Assembly (NCBI GenBank): GCA_020064725.1
Contig: JAGTWJ010000003.1
Location: 868,001-932,000, forward strand
Length of the DNA: 64,000 nucleotides
Origin: Drechslerella dactyloides
Lineage: Eukaryota; Ascomycota; Orbiliomycetes; Orbiliales; Orbiliaceae
Direction: 5' to 3'
A program made the translations under genes and the position numbers. Positions 22,201-36,647 of the stretch are shown here, piece by piece. The first letter of the stretch is position 1. Every line of letters starts with the position of its first letter. The notes beneath the pieces are model-generated. The model was not told the origin of the DNA and ran no database searches. It was given only the letters and a program-made list of their open reading frames with translations.

Positions 22201-25200
22201 CCCCTACGGCGAGTATATACACCTAGCAACCCAGTTATTAAAGAGCAAGCATACACAGTCTTCGTCCGATGTCCGCAGTCTCCAGCGCGGGTCTCAAGCA
22301 GGAAAGTCATATGGAGCGGGAAGACAGCCGATTCGCTCAACGGGCGCGGATATCGGACGGACAAATGAACTAAGCTAAGCTTTGACAAGATATCTAACGA
22401 CGGGGAGCTTGGTTGACTCTGTAACGGTAAGGACGGTACGCTGTCCGTCGTGTATGCATTATGAATTTGGCGTTTGGAAATTGCGAAATTGCCAGCTCGG
22501 CGTGATGCGTCGTGGTGTTAGAAGACGAATGCGGCAGCTGTAGAGCTGAAGGTTGGAACCGAGGTGTCTGAGACCTGCTTGGCGGTCTTCGAGGGCAGAT
22601 TGCAAGTATACTATTCAAATTGATCCCTCGAGATTGTCATTACGGTGGTCAGTAAGAGTAGGCTGGTGAACCGCTGGCATGGTTCAAGTCAGCTGCAGAT
22701 AGTATTCTTCACAATCTTGAAACATCCATATGGAAGGTTATAATCGGCGTCCTAAGCTTGATGTGAGCACCGGGGTCTGGCATACCCTAGCCTAGACTGG
22801 AAATGGGACGTGTGCGGAACTGAACCTGTGGATCCCCGGACTTGATTCGGTTCACGGATTGATCTGACGTATCAATGGGGTAGAAGCTGAGCAGCGTTTC
22901 ATTTCACCCATGCATGGATTGTGAATCTCTAGTCTCGAAGATGCTGGTGAATCCCATGATCGGATGAAATGCCAAGGTCCAGACTGAAACGTAAATTCTT
23001 CTCTCCCCTCTGGGGTTCTGCACTGGGGTCTGCATGCGGGAGCTCAAGCCCTCATCTTGACTGAGAACTCGACCATGACGACGTGCACGTGAATAGGATA
23101 TTAAACCGAAGGGCTGGGGCCGAGGGACAAGATAGCTTGAGTCGAGCAAACGATTGCTCAACAGAGGATCTCAAGCCGGCGAGGAAGGAAGAATGGAAAC
23201 CGCAGGTGATGGTTTATTGGAATGCTGCGTAGCAATAGCTAGGATATTTCGAGCACAACTGCAATGGATTTCGCGGCTAGCTGGCAGTGCAGCGCCAATA
23301 CAGCGCCGAGATCATCGTCAGCTTCGAGTTCGGTGTCGAGTTGGCAGCCTATCATGACTCTCTCTGTGGCCAGAAGCTTCTGCTGCAACCTACAGGGAGG
23401 CTGACAGACTTTATGAGCCGAGTGCGAACTCGCAGCGGGACGAGGATATATGCATGCAACGGTACCGTGCTCCAATGAGCGATATCTGGAGAGTCCGAAT
23501 GCTAGTTAGTGGGAGGCTCACACTAGCCATCGACTCGCTCACGTTACCAAGTTGACTCTAGCCAACGAGAGGCGGTATACATAGCCTCAGTCGATTCCAG
23601 GGCAAGGTCAAGGACCTACGTACATCTGCCGTTAGCCTAGGACTAGCTAGTCTCATACCGCTAGGTATAATCGCCGGACCATGCCAGAGCCAAGAGGCTA
23701 TAGTTGCCTGGACTCTCGAATCGAGTACGAATCCTCGAGCGATGGGTAGCATTCGATTCGAATCGACGAAACCCATAGCGCTGGATTCGTCGGTCATAAA
23801 TTACCAATGCTGCCGCCTACCAGGCAATCAATACCGCGAAATCGATCCCGGCTTCCAAGAAATATATGCCTGCACGCCGACTCGTCTCCGCGAGGCACAG
23901 CCGGCTGGCTAGCAAGGCTCCATTCATCAGCCAGATCCGTGCAGAACGCCATGTCGACCAAATGCAGGTATGCAAGTGAACCGTCTCTGCGAGTACACCA
24001 GCCGAAACTTGTCTCTTCATCCAGCCCGTCATACCTCATCAGAAGGCGTTCCTAAACCGGCGCCATGCATCAGACGTACACCGTCAGGCCAACCTCATGA
24101 CTGTATGTCTGCACTTTGGGCACTATCTCATCCAAGAGATCATCCATTGCGCTGATTAGTATTCTAGATATCCTTCATACGACCAGTTCAGTCGTCGGTG
24201 GTTGCGGCTGTAATACTATATTCAGTGCTAAATGGACTCACCGAGACCCACTGACGTTGCCTCGACTCATACGAGTATATTAGTCTGCGCTCAACCAAGT
24301 CTCCACCCGCATACGTACGTACACGCATTTGCCCGAAGGTGAGACGTATATATGTAACTTGGACACTCGATCAATTTTGATAGATGAATGGCTAACCGGC
24401 CGTGTTTGCATGCATAACTGAAACGCACTTAAATCGCGGGATCCGGTAAATGATAGTCAGAATCCTCCGCCTTGCAGCCTCACTTTTTGCCCAACGGAGA
24501 GTCCGCTCAGCAATCAGATCTAGTCGTCCTGTGGCCAATTATAGTTCAACTATCAGCACGTAGATAGATAGCAGATCTCGAACCGGTTGAGATACAGCTC
24601 GTCAGGTGGCGGCCCGGCTGAGGCTATCCCGCCCAGTTCGATCGAGGTATTTTATGCCGGCTGCCAAGAGTCCCGTCTGTCTGAATGGGATATACGTATA
24701 CTCTGTCGAAATCCTACGCATATAAAGCTCAAATATTTGGGATTGGATCTCGTCTAGATACCGAGTATGTATTGCTCTACCCGGTACCCAGGATCAGAGG
24801 ATGCTAGCACACGCTATATATGTATGATAGATACAGCGCACGCGCACAAACGTACGTATACGTGTAAGACGGCACAATAGCCGTTAACCGTGGAGACGAA
24901 TCCGTAAATAAGAGCCGATACTACACTATAATCGGAAGTAGACGATTGGACCAGATAGTTCTATCCGAAGAGAATACGCTGGCTATAGGCGTTCAACTCC
25001 CATATTTGTTGATACGATAAGTGTTATATTGCCCGAATATCGCGATATATCCACCCGATAATACGAAATCCGAGGAATCTATGGCGAAAACGCCGCAAGA
25101 ACGGTAACTGACTCGTGAAATTCTCCAATATAGGCGTGTATTCGTGCATTCCCTCACGTAAATATATGATAATAGAAATAGCACATACGGAAAAAAAATA

Positions 25201-28046
25201 AAACGCTCTCCGTCCTCCCATTTCCGAACTCTATAACTAAGAATTAGGTAATTCACGGCAGCTGAGTCGACTGGGGATGTTCACAGTAGGTGGTAGCAGC
25301 AGATAAAAGGATGGGAAAAATGTGAAATTTTCACAGGGAAGCACGGAATAAGACGTCATAGAGGGTAGAACGAGTACGGGGGCGAGGCTCCTGAATGGGC
25401 AATCCGGGCTGCATCGGAAGCGCAGCAGCCGTCCGGGACCCTCCAATCGACACACAGTGGTCGGTTTGCTATCTCCTTCTGCTTCTTGTTTGGTATGTTG
25501 AGATATGTATCTCATATTGAAGTTAGTACGAGAACGGCGCAGTTGCTTTTTGCGCGTGTGGAGCCAGGGCCGAGTCCGACAGCTCGGTTCCATGGGGCAG
25601 GGGTCGAGCTATTCGGCGAGCTGGACGCTCACGTTTGAATCCGCTCAGTGTGTTACGCTAAAGGATCTCGAAAGAGAATGCATTTTATCTGCTTTGTTGG
25701 GCAATTATTGCTCATGCTCAGGAGTAGTATCGAAGAGGTCAGTGTGTGCGACTGTACGGCTATGGATAGTTATATTCAGTCTTCGGGCTCGGCCATGTAT
25801 CACAGCAATAACGCCTTGTCGGTGGCTGGACGGATGAGTGAGTGGGGACGCAAGGGGCTTCTAGAAGAGTGCCGTTTGTGGCATCCGGCGAACAAAGAGA
25901 GTGGCCCAAGACTAAGAGAGTGTTACGGCCAGCCGGCCTCCTGAAATAATATCGAAAACGCCTATTTATCGTCGGTGATCGGGCTTTTTAATGATGTTTG
26001 TGATGCTGTAAACTCCTATCCTCAAGCTCAACTCTAAACCTGCTGCTGCCTGTTAATCTTATGCGATTGCCTCAAAGTAAGGACAGCATTTGACTGAATT
26101 ATATCACCGGGCTTGGATGGCAGCTCCATTCCAGGCCGGCCTATTCGACGATGCGCCGCGCACTGTTTGATGGCAATAGAGGCTGACCGTTCCCAAAGGA
26201 GAGGTCGCCGTTCAAATAAGCTGTCGCTGCGGGCATCCTTGCTAGCGTCTTGGCTGCCGCCGCAGTGCAAAGAAGCAATTTGGCAGCCGGTGGAGCCCTC
26301 TGGAGCCCTCCTGGCCTGCATTTGCCTGCTTCGGGGCTGGCGGGCAAGCTTTTGGTGTTCCGGTTACGTGATGATATTGCGGGGAAGAGATCGTGCCTGT
26401 GCGAGATGTCGACGCGTGCGCCGAACGATTCGCTGGAGCTGCTCCGCGAGGAATGGGCCACCGGCCGTGCCGGAGGAATTCGATCTGTTGTGCAGGGTGC
26501 GACTCTCTGATATATCCCATGAGCAAATACTAATGCCATCCTCCATGGACAGTATTTGCTGTGGGCAGCTTTGCTCCTCGGAGATCCAGTCCCTGGCGCG
26601 ATCACGAAAGGCAAAAAATGGCCTAATGGAAATCTCCAGCAGGATCATGCCACGGTGATCATGAGTCGAGAGTGAAGGAATGAATGGATGAATCTCGCCG
26701 TAGCGTCTCGTCTCGCAGCCTTTTTTTTCTTCTCTTGTCTCTTGAAAGAACTCTTCGGCTGGGGTCCGGCGTGAGCTCATTACGTGAGAGAATCACTCGA
26801 TCCGGAGTGGGTTTTCGCTCGTCATTGAACCACAGCCAACTTGACTGGCCGCCGTAATAAAACACTGCTATCGGCCTCATGTGACGGGCCGGCCAGGCAG
26901 GCACTGCTGGATTATAAAGAGGCCGCTCGCGGTATTGCCCTGATTCGAGTTCGCATTTGGCCGAGTTCGAGTAAATTTGTTCGAGTCGAGTTCGAGAGAG
27001 GTTTACAGCAGCCAGCGCGTTGTTCAATGTTTCCAGCTTCAAATACAGCAATTTCCCAAAGTCAACTCTCAAAGCCAACTCTCTCTCTCAGCATTCCGAT
27101 CGCGACTCAACTTCAATCCAGCCCGATCCGCTTCTCTCATCACCACTTGTTCCAAGAATAACCATCCGGCTAGCAAATATCGGCTTCCTCTCAGCAGATC
27201 GCCGCCCTTTCATTCGCCCGCCCTTTCAATCGGACTTTGTCCTGGCAGCCGGTCGGAGTTCGTTCGCCTGGAGCAGCACTTTGCCCGGTTTGACCTCGCC
27301 GAGCAGCAGAACCACTTTCATCTGCATTCCGCCAGTTCGAGACACCCACTTCGGCCCCGCCACGCGAGCCTCCTGCACGGCGCTGCACGGCACACTAATA
27401 CCAATAGTAATACGCGTATGTGACCCGCACGTCCAATGTAATAGGCGTGTATAATCGCATTGTCCAATATAGTCCGCCGTTCTATTAATTGCTGACTTGC
27501 CCGGCAGTAGTTGCTATACATCGTCTTCCAGCTCGCGAGTGGAAACTTCGTCCAATTATTCTCGCCGCCGACTTGCTTCTTTCGTGCTCCCCGTCCGCCT
27601 ACCTCAAACCGACAGCCGCCGTTATCCAACCTTCCCTCTGCGCTCGATCGCAAAACCCGCCTGCGACAGGTCCATTTTTCTGATCACGGAACATTGCTTT
27701 CTTTTTCCCCAGCTCGGCTTCAATTTTGTTCTTCGCAGGAGTTCCCCGTAGGCAACCTTGCACGGATAAGCCGCCGAATTCTTACCTGCAGCAGGCAGCT
27801 CTATCGCCGCTTTCTACTTCACTAGTACCATCAGGCAGGACTTCAGCAGGCGACTTGCCGCAGCACCAACCCGACGGAACCACGACTCACAACCGCCCCT
27901 TGCCGTTGATCAACCTAGCCGGCTTCTCGAACCAGGTGCTCGACCTTGGGAACATTCATCCGAATTGATCCAGCAAATCTCAATCCATTCAATTATAAAT
28001 TCCGCATACCACCCACACTCGTCTCGATCTTTTCTTCCTCTTCAAG
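19286..28046. other. Gene desert, left half: no supportable gene
   Basis: Nearly 8.8 kb in which all six frames are closed by frequent stops and only short, mutually overlapping open frames occur. By eye TpA is frequent (for example 23621-23680), as left by repeat-induced point mutation or long decay, but CpG is not depleted everywhere. A possible eroded gene on the minus strand lies at about 20693-21378 and is listed separately. The last kilobase (27000-28046) is pyrimidine-rich and open to being the promoter and leader of the DUF3602 gene. No terminal repeats or transposase motifs were recognised. Confidence 0.6.
20693..21378 (-). pseudogene. Possible eroded gene, family unknown
   Basis: Reading the minus strand, an 83-codon frame from Met 21378 meets a TAG at about 21127. 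It then continues in the same frame through KTEDGEFHARRINTPYMKA to a good intron donor (GTAAGC, about 21055) and an acceptor after GCTAACACAG (about 21003). The following exon stays open for about 100 codons to a stop at 20693. A long frame plus plausible splice signals interrupted by one stop suggests a decaying or mis-modelled gene. No motif was recognised, and chance cannot be excluded. Confidence 0.25.
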
Positions 28047-28702
28047 ATGACATTGAACGGCGCAGTCCTCCCTCCCAGAAAAAATTCTCAAGACAGCGGC
28101 AGTACCAACCGCCTCAGCCAAGACCTCGAACCCACTCGTGAACGATCCACCGGCCGTGGCGGCGCAGGAAACTTCTCATCCAGTGATACTACTGAAGCAG
28201 AAGAAGAAGACTTTGCTACTCCGACCATCAAGAGCCCTATTTGTACGTCTCCCTCGTTCGATTGATGCGGCATGTTCAACGCAGAACGCGCTGTTGGATT
28301 TTTTGATAAACACCAAGCTAACGATCTATCTAGACACTTCAGGACGTGGAGGAACTGGAAACATGCAGACCAACGACTTCGAACATCCAGAGTACGCTCG
28401 CGCCTCGCAGGACGTCGAGATGATCCCCCGTCGTCCGTCCGCAACCGACTACCACGGCGGCCGCTCCGGCGCCGGCAATGTCTTCCACCCTACAGAAGAA
28501 GAGTACCTCGCCGCGGAAGAATACGAGAAACGTGTTAAGTACGACCGTACTGTCCCAGTCGACCACTCTCGCCACGACTACAGGGGTAAGCAGCTAGAAT
28601 ACCATAGACAATAAATATCTTGGGAAACATGGTCTAACAGTCGATCATATAGGTTGGGCCGATAAGGGCAAGGACTTCCTATTCGGCCGTCGGCGCAAAT
28701 GA
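28047..28702 (+). CDS. DUF3602 / Par32-like small protein with GRGGAGN repeats
   Basis: Three exons (28047-28242, 28334-28585, 28653-28702) give 165 residues. The protein is hydrophilic and mostly disordered. It carries the short glycine motif of the fungal DUF3602 family three times: GRGGAGNF, GRGGTGNM and GGRSGAGNVF, spaced through the chain. It ends in GWADKGKDFLFGRRRK. In yeast the related Par32 becomes phosphorylated on TORC1 inhibition and regulates ammonium transporters through such repeats; whether this shorter protein does the same is inference. Splice sites are canonical and the frame is exact across all three exons. It is the only convincing gene in a 17-kb gene-poor stretch. Confidence 0.8.
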
Positions 28703-31700
28703 CTCCATCGCCGGCTACCGTCCGAAACGTCATCGGCCTTCAACTAGTCAATACCAACCCCTGTGACCGACGTGACAGCTAGCCGGCTTTTGGATAATTT
28801 CCACAGATCGAATTTTCTTTAATGTTGCCAAACGGGCGTACCTAGCCTGCCACGACAATACAGGACCGTGTACCGACGACCCAACAAAGCGATGACCCTC
28901 TTAATGAATCTCAAAATACACTAGCGCGCGAGCTCCTTTGTTTCTTTTTCTCTACCTACTATTTCCCATTTCCTTTCTCTTATCTTTACCTTCGGCCGTC
29001 ACCGATTAGTGTTCTGACTACTCCTTACCTATCTACTCTCCGTCCCTAATTTCTCCCCCACATCACCTATCCACCACTATCACATAATAGGCGTTCCGGA
29101 AAATAAAAAGATTGGCAAAGCATGAATGATATCCCCTTTTCGTTTCTTTGTTCCATTTCCCTTCTTGTAACTCCTTTTCTTTCTTTCCGTTACGGAGTGC
29201 ATCCTCTCTGTCTGTCTACTATCAATACTCTAATCTTGTACAACTATTGATCCGAAAAATCTCATCATGCAACTAAGCGTGCATGTGTTACACGAGCGAA
29301 GCATAAAGTGCTATATATAATCACCGCGTCCTCGCCGACGTTGAAGAAACCAGTCGGGCGGGCGTGTCTTTCCTGTCGTATTTTTATGAAATTACCACTT
29401 CCGTCCACACGTGGCGAGAGGCGAACGGAAGGATCGGACGGATTTATGAACGGCGATGTTGTATATAAACTTTGTCCTGGTTGGATGTCCAGGATTATTT
29501 GCCTACTTGCTTGATTAATTAATCGAGTGTTTTTCGCCCATTGGTGCCGCTTGTGTATAACTATAGAGCCGCCGTACGCCACCGAGATATCTCAAAATAA
29601 CCATACTTACTCAAATAGGAAATCAGAACGTCTCCTGCTAGCGATCTGAAATTTTCACCACTGACCGAATAAGGAAAGCCACGACCGCACTGCGATCCCA
29701 GTTAGGATGCTCCCGATAAGGAGTTCCATGGACCAGCGGATGCGCTGAAGCTCCCTGCTCTGCACATGCACGCATACGTGCATGCATGCCCTGTGGGTAT
29801 CGTACATATAGTCGGATACGACGTGATATCAGGATGTAACGGTGACAACTTGAGACGAGGAGAGGGAACGAATACAATGATGGCACTATAGACGGAGTAA
29901 GCGTCTTCTCGGGTAGGCGTTGGCTATGTCTACTGTGTCGTCTCTTCGGCATCACGATATGACATACATGGTCTCTAGTCAGCCTAATGCTGGAAATGTG
30001 AGCCTTACCTGCAAAATGTTGACTACATCTAGTATTAGGCAAGACCGCCCCCCTCCTCCCCCCCTATTTGCACGCGGTTATATATTCCGCCGCGACTCGA
30101 GCCGCGCCTTGATTATTACTACGTCACTTGAAGTAGTCTACATTGTATCTATCATTTGTAACATGATTTAGAATAATTTGTTGGGTTTTATATTCGTTTT
30201 GTCCGGAATACAGTCGGTATCCAATCTATTGGAAGTCTTGGTTCGAAAAACACCTATCGACATGAATCAACGTGAGTCTCAGGGACGACCATATGGACAT
30301 TAAATTTTAGCGTTACGGATAGTCTATAGGTCGGCCGATTCACTTCGATACGCATATCCGGTGCTTCACCTCGATCCTCGCTCGAGCCGTAACAGGAATA
30401 TTAATGAACGTGAACGCACAAGTCAGTATGCCATGCCTTACATGCATGCCATAAAATCAGACGGGGGGCGCGGGTGTACCGGAAGAACTGATCCCGCGGC
30501 TCCGGACGCGAAGAAGAGCCCGCTTGAGGCCAATATATAAATTCTGGTTCGATGCTATACAGGGCAGGTACCATCCAGCCACCATGTCACTACCGCGTGC
30601 TGCAGCATCCACGTGTTCACTTTTGTCGATATCCCTACTTTAGTTCAGCCTTGCATCTTTGATAGTTGATTTTTATGGTTGTCGGATTTTAGGCTTGCAA
30701 GAATATATACTTGGCCCGAGCTCTATTCCGATAGCTTATGAAGCAATAAAAGTTAAAGCTGCTTCTGAAATCTCCAGCTGCCTGACATAGTTATGTATGA
30801 GTCCTCACATGGAAGAAAGTAGGTCCGCGGAGATTGCAACGATCATCCGTCTTCAGTTCCGCAGCGATATATACGGAAATATACATCGATGTGGATATCC
30901 ATATACCGGAATGATCAACATATTTCTTGAATCTATACATGGAATTCTGTGTCTATTTCATCTATCCCACGAAAGGTAGCCCTCTAGCCCTCTTCCTACC
31001 TGTATACTTTCTATACCCAGAATATCGAACCGACGCCCGCCCACCAGCCAACTTCTAATCATATACACGGACGTCACCTGAGTTCCATGGAATGGTCAAT
31101 GTCCCCGCGCAACCAACTGAAGGGTTGTCCTGGCTGTACATGTGTGTCAGGAATACTCATTCCTTGGTATGTATTACTCCAGCACTGAGGTACCTGGTAC
31201 CTGGATTCTCCAGGATATATACTGGTAAGGCAGTTCAGTTTACAATATTTATCATCCGATATTGATAGCCGTCTGGAGATATGGTTTGCCAAAAATCCTT
31301 CGGATAGAGCATAATATGGGTCTAAACGTCTGGGAATATTAATACGAACAAAGAAAAAAAATATGTCCATAACCATAGGTTTTGAAAGAAGCTCCAACTT
31401 CCCAGGTTAGATAGTGGCGTCTGGTTTGGGTGACAAAGTTAACTTTACTAGTGGTTTAAATATTTGCTAGCTTCACATCTTGATCTCAGGCTAGGTTGAT
31501 CTCGGGTTGATCTCACAAGTCAAGACATACCCATGTAAAGATTAAGGTTTGCAAGGTTCATGACAGATTCGAAGCTTCCTAGTACTCTAAGGAGTCGCGG
31601 AGAAACCTCACGAGCGACCTGGTCTGTTCGCTATCAAAGCTAGTCTGGAGCGGGTCGCCTTAAAAAAGCTTTAGAGCCTAAAGTATATCATATTCTCCGG

Positions 31701-34700
31701 TTCTTCATTTGTTCAAATTTGGTTTCGCCCGAGGTTAATTCGTTCTAGATCAGAGTATGGTATGCAAATATACGTAGACTCAAGCTTCGGTCACCTGTTT
31801 ATCAGTTCAAAGTCTAAGAGGCCTGAACGATCTAAATGATCTGGCCTAGCATAGATTGTGATATATCGTATATGTTCGCTACGTATCTAGGCCTATAGCT
31901 ACCAGACTGGCTCGTTTAGATCTATAGAATTAGTATAATCAATCAGAAAAGTCTACAGCAAGCCAAAGAAAAATTCTACAATAATGGTTGACTAGCTAAA
32001 TGATCCAATCAACGACTGCACATGCATGCATGCTCCAATATACCTACTGTACCCGAGTAGCCAGGTTTGGCACATGCATATCGTCTGCATAGACCTAGCT
32101 AGGTTCTCGATATGGTCTAAGCCAGGCCATCTAAGACCGTCCTCTAGCAAAATACTGGATGCAATACCAAGTATATGCTACCCTGTACTTTAATAATATT
32201 ACTGACTCTAACGCCTCTTCTTAAGATCTTCCCAGGATCCTAGGAATATACTTGATTAACCAGCAATTTTAACTTCGTTAGGCTGGAGTGTTATCCACCT
32301 ACATGTACATGTCTTATAGTCCGCTAGCGGTTCGTGAGCGAGCATATGTCTCACCCACCATGATACCGGGCCGAAACACTATAAACGATAGTCGACAAGG
32401 TGCCGATACAATGTTGCCGGGCAAGCTTACGAAAGGTGAGACCCATGGCCTCTTTGATTAAGTAATGGGAATTAAAAACCGGCTTTGGTGTTCGAATTTA
32501 CCGGATCGTATCACTCAATGATAGCTCCACAGCTGGTCAATTGGGCGACATATGGTCTCGCAAGCCAAACCACCAAAGTTCCAAGGGGGTCTGAGTTTAT
32601 GAGACCAGCGACACGTCGGCATACATAATCAATGGAAAGTGGCATATCACGTATACTTCTGGACTTGTAGTCAATGCACGCGTATTAATGCAAAAGCTAA
32701 AGGCAATTCCAACAAGATGCTTATCACCAACCTTCCTAGATTTATCCGTCAACTGGTGAGATGTGTTAGACATCAATATTCTTATTAATAGCAGCCAGAT
32801 CAGGACTTATTCTGGTCTCGCGGACTAGACACGCACGAAGACTTATTCCAAATACGTATCCATTCATTCATTGGCTAGGATATCATAGTACAAGGTGCCA
32901 TAAGACGCCATTGCGCAGGATACCCGTCATTGATCTCAATGTATCGGAAACGACCCGTGAATTGATTCAGATTATGGAGAGTGGATTCTAGGGTCAACCT
33001 AGTCTGGATCTCGTAAATCGGAGTCTCCGGTACCCATGCCGGCCGCCTCTCAAGATGCAAGTTGATCTCCTGTAAAGCTCATGCGAGCTGGTTGCTACAG
33101 AACCAAATCTTGCCTAATAAGTTCCTGTGAAGTTCCAAATTTATGCCATCGCGCATATGCATGCGCATGAGGTACCTTGGTGTGTTGGATAACCGCTCAG
33201 ACCTTGGGCTCTCGAAGACAGGGCCTGATCCATGGAGTCATAACGTTATGTCACAACAGCTATGTAATTGGCAAGATCAAGGCCACGAGAGGAGCTGGAT
33301 GGCGAACTGGGCCGTCTTGAGTGCTAGTATTTCTAAACTCGCGCTCGTCGGCCGGTGCACTAAGAACTCCTCTCATCTTGCGCTCTGAAGCTCGATGTTT
33401 GTCCATGCAGATGCAACCATGCCACCAACGCGCATCTACAGACAGATCCCTGATCTTGGCTTCGAGACTACCCTGATCTCGGAAGCGGAAGACCTGACAC
33501 GCATATGCCGTGCACATAGGGTGCAGGAGTCGCTGTTTGGCTGGCTCGAATCAACGTGCCGTCCTTGCATTGCATCTCGTTTCACGGACAGCCACATGCA
33601 CACACGACAGCAATAAAACTAGATTCGCATTCCGCTAGAGCGGTCGGCCATTGTTTGCTGAGCTGCATGGTATTGATCCGAGACTAGGTATTGATGGAGC
33701 TCCCCTCTGAGGCAATGAGTACCGAGTAGAGAGCATGATCTACCAACGGATTCCGGGATATGAATCGACATCTCATGATGAAGATGCCACCAATGACGTC
33801 TTCAAACGGCCAAGCATCTTAGTCTACTGGCGTGCTCCTTACTATTGAGTTCCGTGAATTTCGTCTTGCTCTTTCTGTCGTGGAGGCCGGGTTGTCGCGA
33901 AGCACATTGGGTGTTCTGATATCGTATTCGTCCGGGATGCTATGCTGCCGGTGGCCAACAGCCATCGACAACCACTCTTCCATCCACCCCATCCATCCAC
34001 CATGCATCCGCGATTCATGCCATGCCACAGCCTGCATGAGACATCATATCATGTGTACCCTCGAACTCCGAGGCGCCCCTCCAAAGCTCCCCAGCAGCAT
34101 GAAAAACACGGCTCAATCTGGAAAGTTAAGTGCTCGACTCGACCGTTGCAGTTTGCCGTGACTTACTCTGCTAAAGCGCATTGTTTGCTCTCGCGAAGCC
34201 CCAGTTCTCCACATCTCGCCAGCTGTCTTTCCTTTCTGGAGCTAAGACCCCGGCCAACAACCATTGGTTCGATGCGGCCAGCGCATGGAGTCGACGGGCG
34301 AGCTGCAGGCGGGGGCCACACACCGGAAATTTGTCTCGTTCAGGACGGATTCAAGGTCGTCGCGCAGCTGCTCGACGATCGAACGGGACGCACGGAAGAC
34401 GCGGGAGCCCGCCAACCGGGCGGGAAAGCTTCGTGATTTCGTCGCCTAAGTCGCGATAAAGGATAGACTAGACGCCAGACGACCGTGAAACTGGCGTCCG
34501 CTATCACGGCCTCCAGGATGATACGACACTGATGGCGAGCTGAGGCAACTCTATGTACCACGCCATGGCGGTGCTCTACTTGCCTGCCGTGCGCCGTCTG
34601 CCGTCCGTCTTTGCCGCCGCCGCCCGGTAGCCAAGGTCGGGATCTCGTGAAGCAAGGCCTGCATGCAGAGTGGGCGATGCTGGAGCATCAATCCGTCGAC

Positions 34701-36647
34701 ATTGCCGACATGCCAACAACCGGAGTCGACGCTACCAGCAACCAGGCAGCAGCGGTGATGCAGCGGCATGTACCATCTACGCACTAGCTCACGTCGACCC
34801 GTCACAACATTGCAGCCCGCAGCGGGCAGGGCAGGGAGTCGTCGAACAGGTGTGGAAGAGTGCGCGCCAGGGACTTGCAATGCCTGGCAGCTGCGAAATG
34901 CAATCTTGACCAATCTATGTGAAGCAGCAGCACATGCGTCGATACCCCATGCTTTCGGCAATGAGGAAAACTTTTTCCTGGACGATTGCAGAGCTTGAAT
35001 CTTCCTATCGAGGCAGGAAAGGCATGCAACTTGACGCCACCAGCATCTCTGCTCTGCGGGCCATGCGCGACTTTTTCGCCATACCAGCCCAGGCTATGAA
35101 TTCTAGGGCACAGCAGCCAACAACGTTCCGAGTCTGGAGATGCAAGCGAGCTCTTGTGGCCAAATGATGAACCTTCCCGCCCGCCCTCATTCTTTGCTCC
35201 CAGAACCATGTCCTTGGCCAAGGTGCTGAATTCCGACAGTCAGGATCCTCAAAAGTCTAAAGGACCTGGCATGCGGGTCAAGTTTGAGTATGTACGGTGT
35301 GGCGAATCATCGCTGGACATAATGCACCTTTCCCGAATTAATAAATATTACTTGACGCAGATGCAAAGGAACCAGACGCAGCGTAAGCAAGATTTCACTT
35401 CGCACCATCAGGTTGTTTGTCCCAATTATCCGCCTCGAACGGAGACAGGGAATCAAAACACCTAAATCCATCTCGTCTTTTCCCTCGTTCGCTGGCCTCG
35501 CCTCGCCTCGATTAGTCCCTACGAGGCCAACCTGACCACCTTGACCACCGCCAGCGGCAACAACCGAATTGCCCTGTCGAGGAGCACAATCACCTCCGGC
35601 GAAGGAGAGGGGAAGAGAGGACAAACACCAAACTTAAAGCACGCCAATCTGTCAATTCACATCGCTGGGTTCAACTCGTGGCTGCGCTGTGTTACCGACG
35701 CTGGAGCCGGAACCTCTTCTCACAGGAGCAAGCACTCGAGAAGAACTCTCTTTTCAGAGCCGGATCGCCGCTTCGGTTTTAGTGTAACCGGCAACCTACC
35801 ACGAACTCCATTTCCACCAACTCCCCAACGATACGGAAACCTAGACCGAACCGACCTTTCGGTGGCTCGCGGCAGATAGCAGTTTCTGGTTTTGAGTTTG
35901 CTCTGACCAGCTGGGTCAGCTTTGGTCACGCCCGAGGTCTGGTCTTGTTCCGCAGCCGGAAACCGCCCCCCCATCGATACGCTGAAACTCGCAAGAGCAA
36001 GCAGAACTTAGTCTAACAAAGACAAATAAGCAAGGGCTTCTGCTCATGTTGTACAGATCCCGATAAGTTCTCGAATCCTCTTTTCAAACCACGGCGGCCG
36101 TCTCGCAGCGGAGGTCAACCTCGACTCCTGTGGTCCTCCAGCGGCTTCCTTGCTCTTGACAATCAGACTCCTTCCACTTGTTGTGCGACTCTGAAACTCG
36201 AATCGAGATCCTAAACTCCCGCCAGCCACCTTCCCCATTCGCATCGAGATATCTTTCCAAGGCCTTTCGAGCCCAGTACCCGGGCGAATCACTCTGCTTT
36301 TTTTCGGTTTGCTCTCGAAAGCTCGTCGTGGTCTCCCAGATCACCAGCGGACGTCAAAGACGTAACCAGGCCACATCCTTGCCATCGACTAGCTTTCGGA
36401 GAAATCGGCCCAAATTTAAAGCACGCTGCGAAAATCCCGCCTGTCAGAATTGGACGCTGTGTGCTGCTGCAGGAAGCCGAAGCTCGCATTCCGTCGAAAC
36501 GGTCCTCCTACCATTTTCTCGCCAATTTCTCCATTCACGAAAAATAGCGACGTGTGTACACCCTTGACGAACTTAGCGGACCGGGGGGGTGTCTCTTTCC
36601 TGAACGGCTAGCGTTGAATCTAGTATATAAAAACCACTACCGACAAA
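28703..36647. other. Gene desert, right half: no supportable gene
   Basis: About 7.9 kb without a believable coding frame on either strand. The first 500 nt are pyrimidine-rich and probably include the 3' UTR of the DUF3602 gene. The middle (29.6-33.8 kb) is AT-rich with dense stops and short GCATGC/CATG runs. From 34 kb composition becomes more GC-rich, and longer open frames appear (33942-34436 plus, 34961-34551 minus), but they overlap in several frames and lack protein character. The last kilobase before velB is probably its promoter and a long leader. Confidence 0.6.

Noticed and set aside
23600..25000. Short direct and inverted motifs (GATTCGAATC, CTAGCTAG, ACGTACGTATACGT) suggestive of a transposon end
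   Set aside because: Only short palindromes; no paired terminal repeats, target duplications or transposase frame could be found by eye.
26113..26658. 181-codon plus-strand open frame in the gene desert
   Set aside because: Overlaps equally long frames on the opposite strand, has an unnatural Arg/Cys/Ser composition and no motif or splice context.
30440..33180. Scattered CATGCATGC runs
   Set aside because: Short, irregularly spaced and also found elsewhere (for example near 54376); no array structure like CRISPR or a satellite.
33942..34436. 164-codon plus-strand open frame
   Set aside because: Pro/His/Arg-rich with overlapping frames in the other two registers; no protein-like features.
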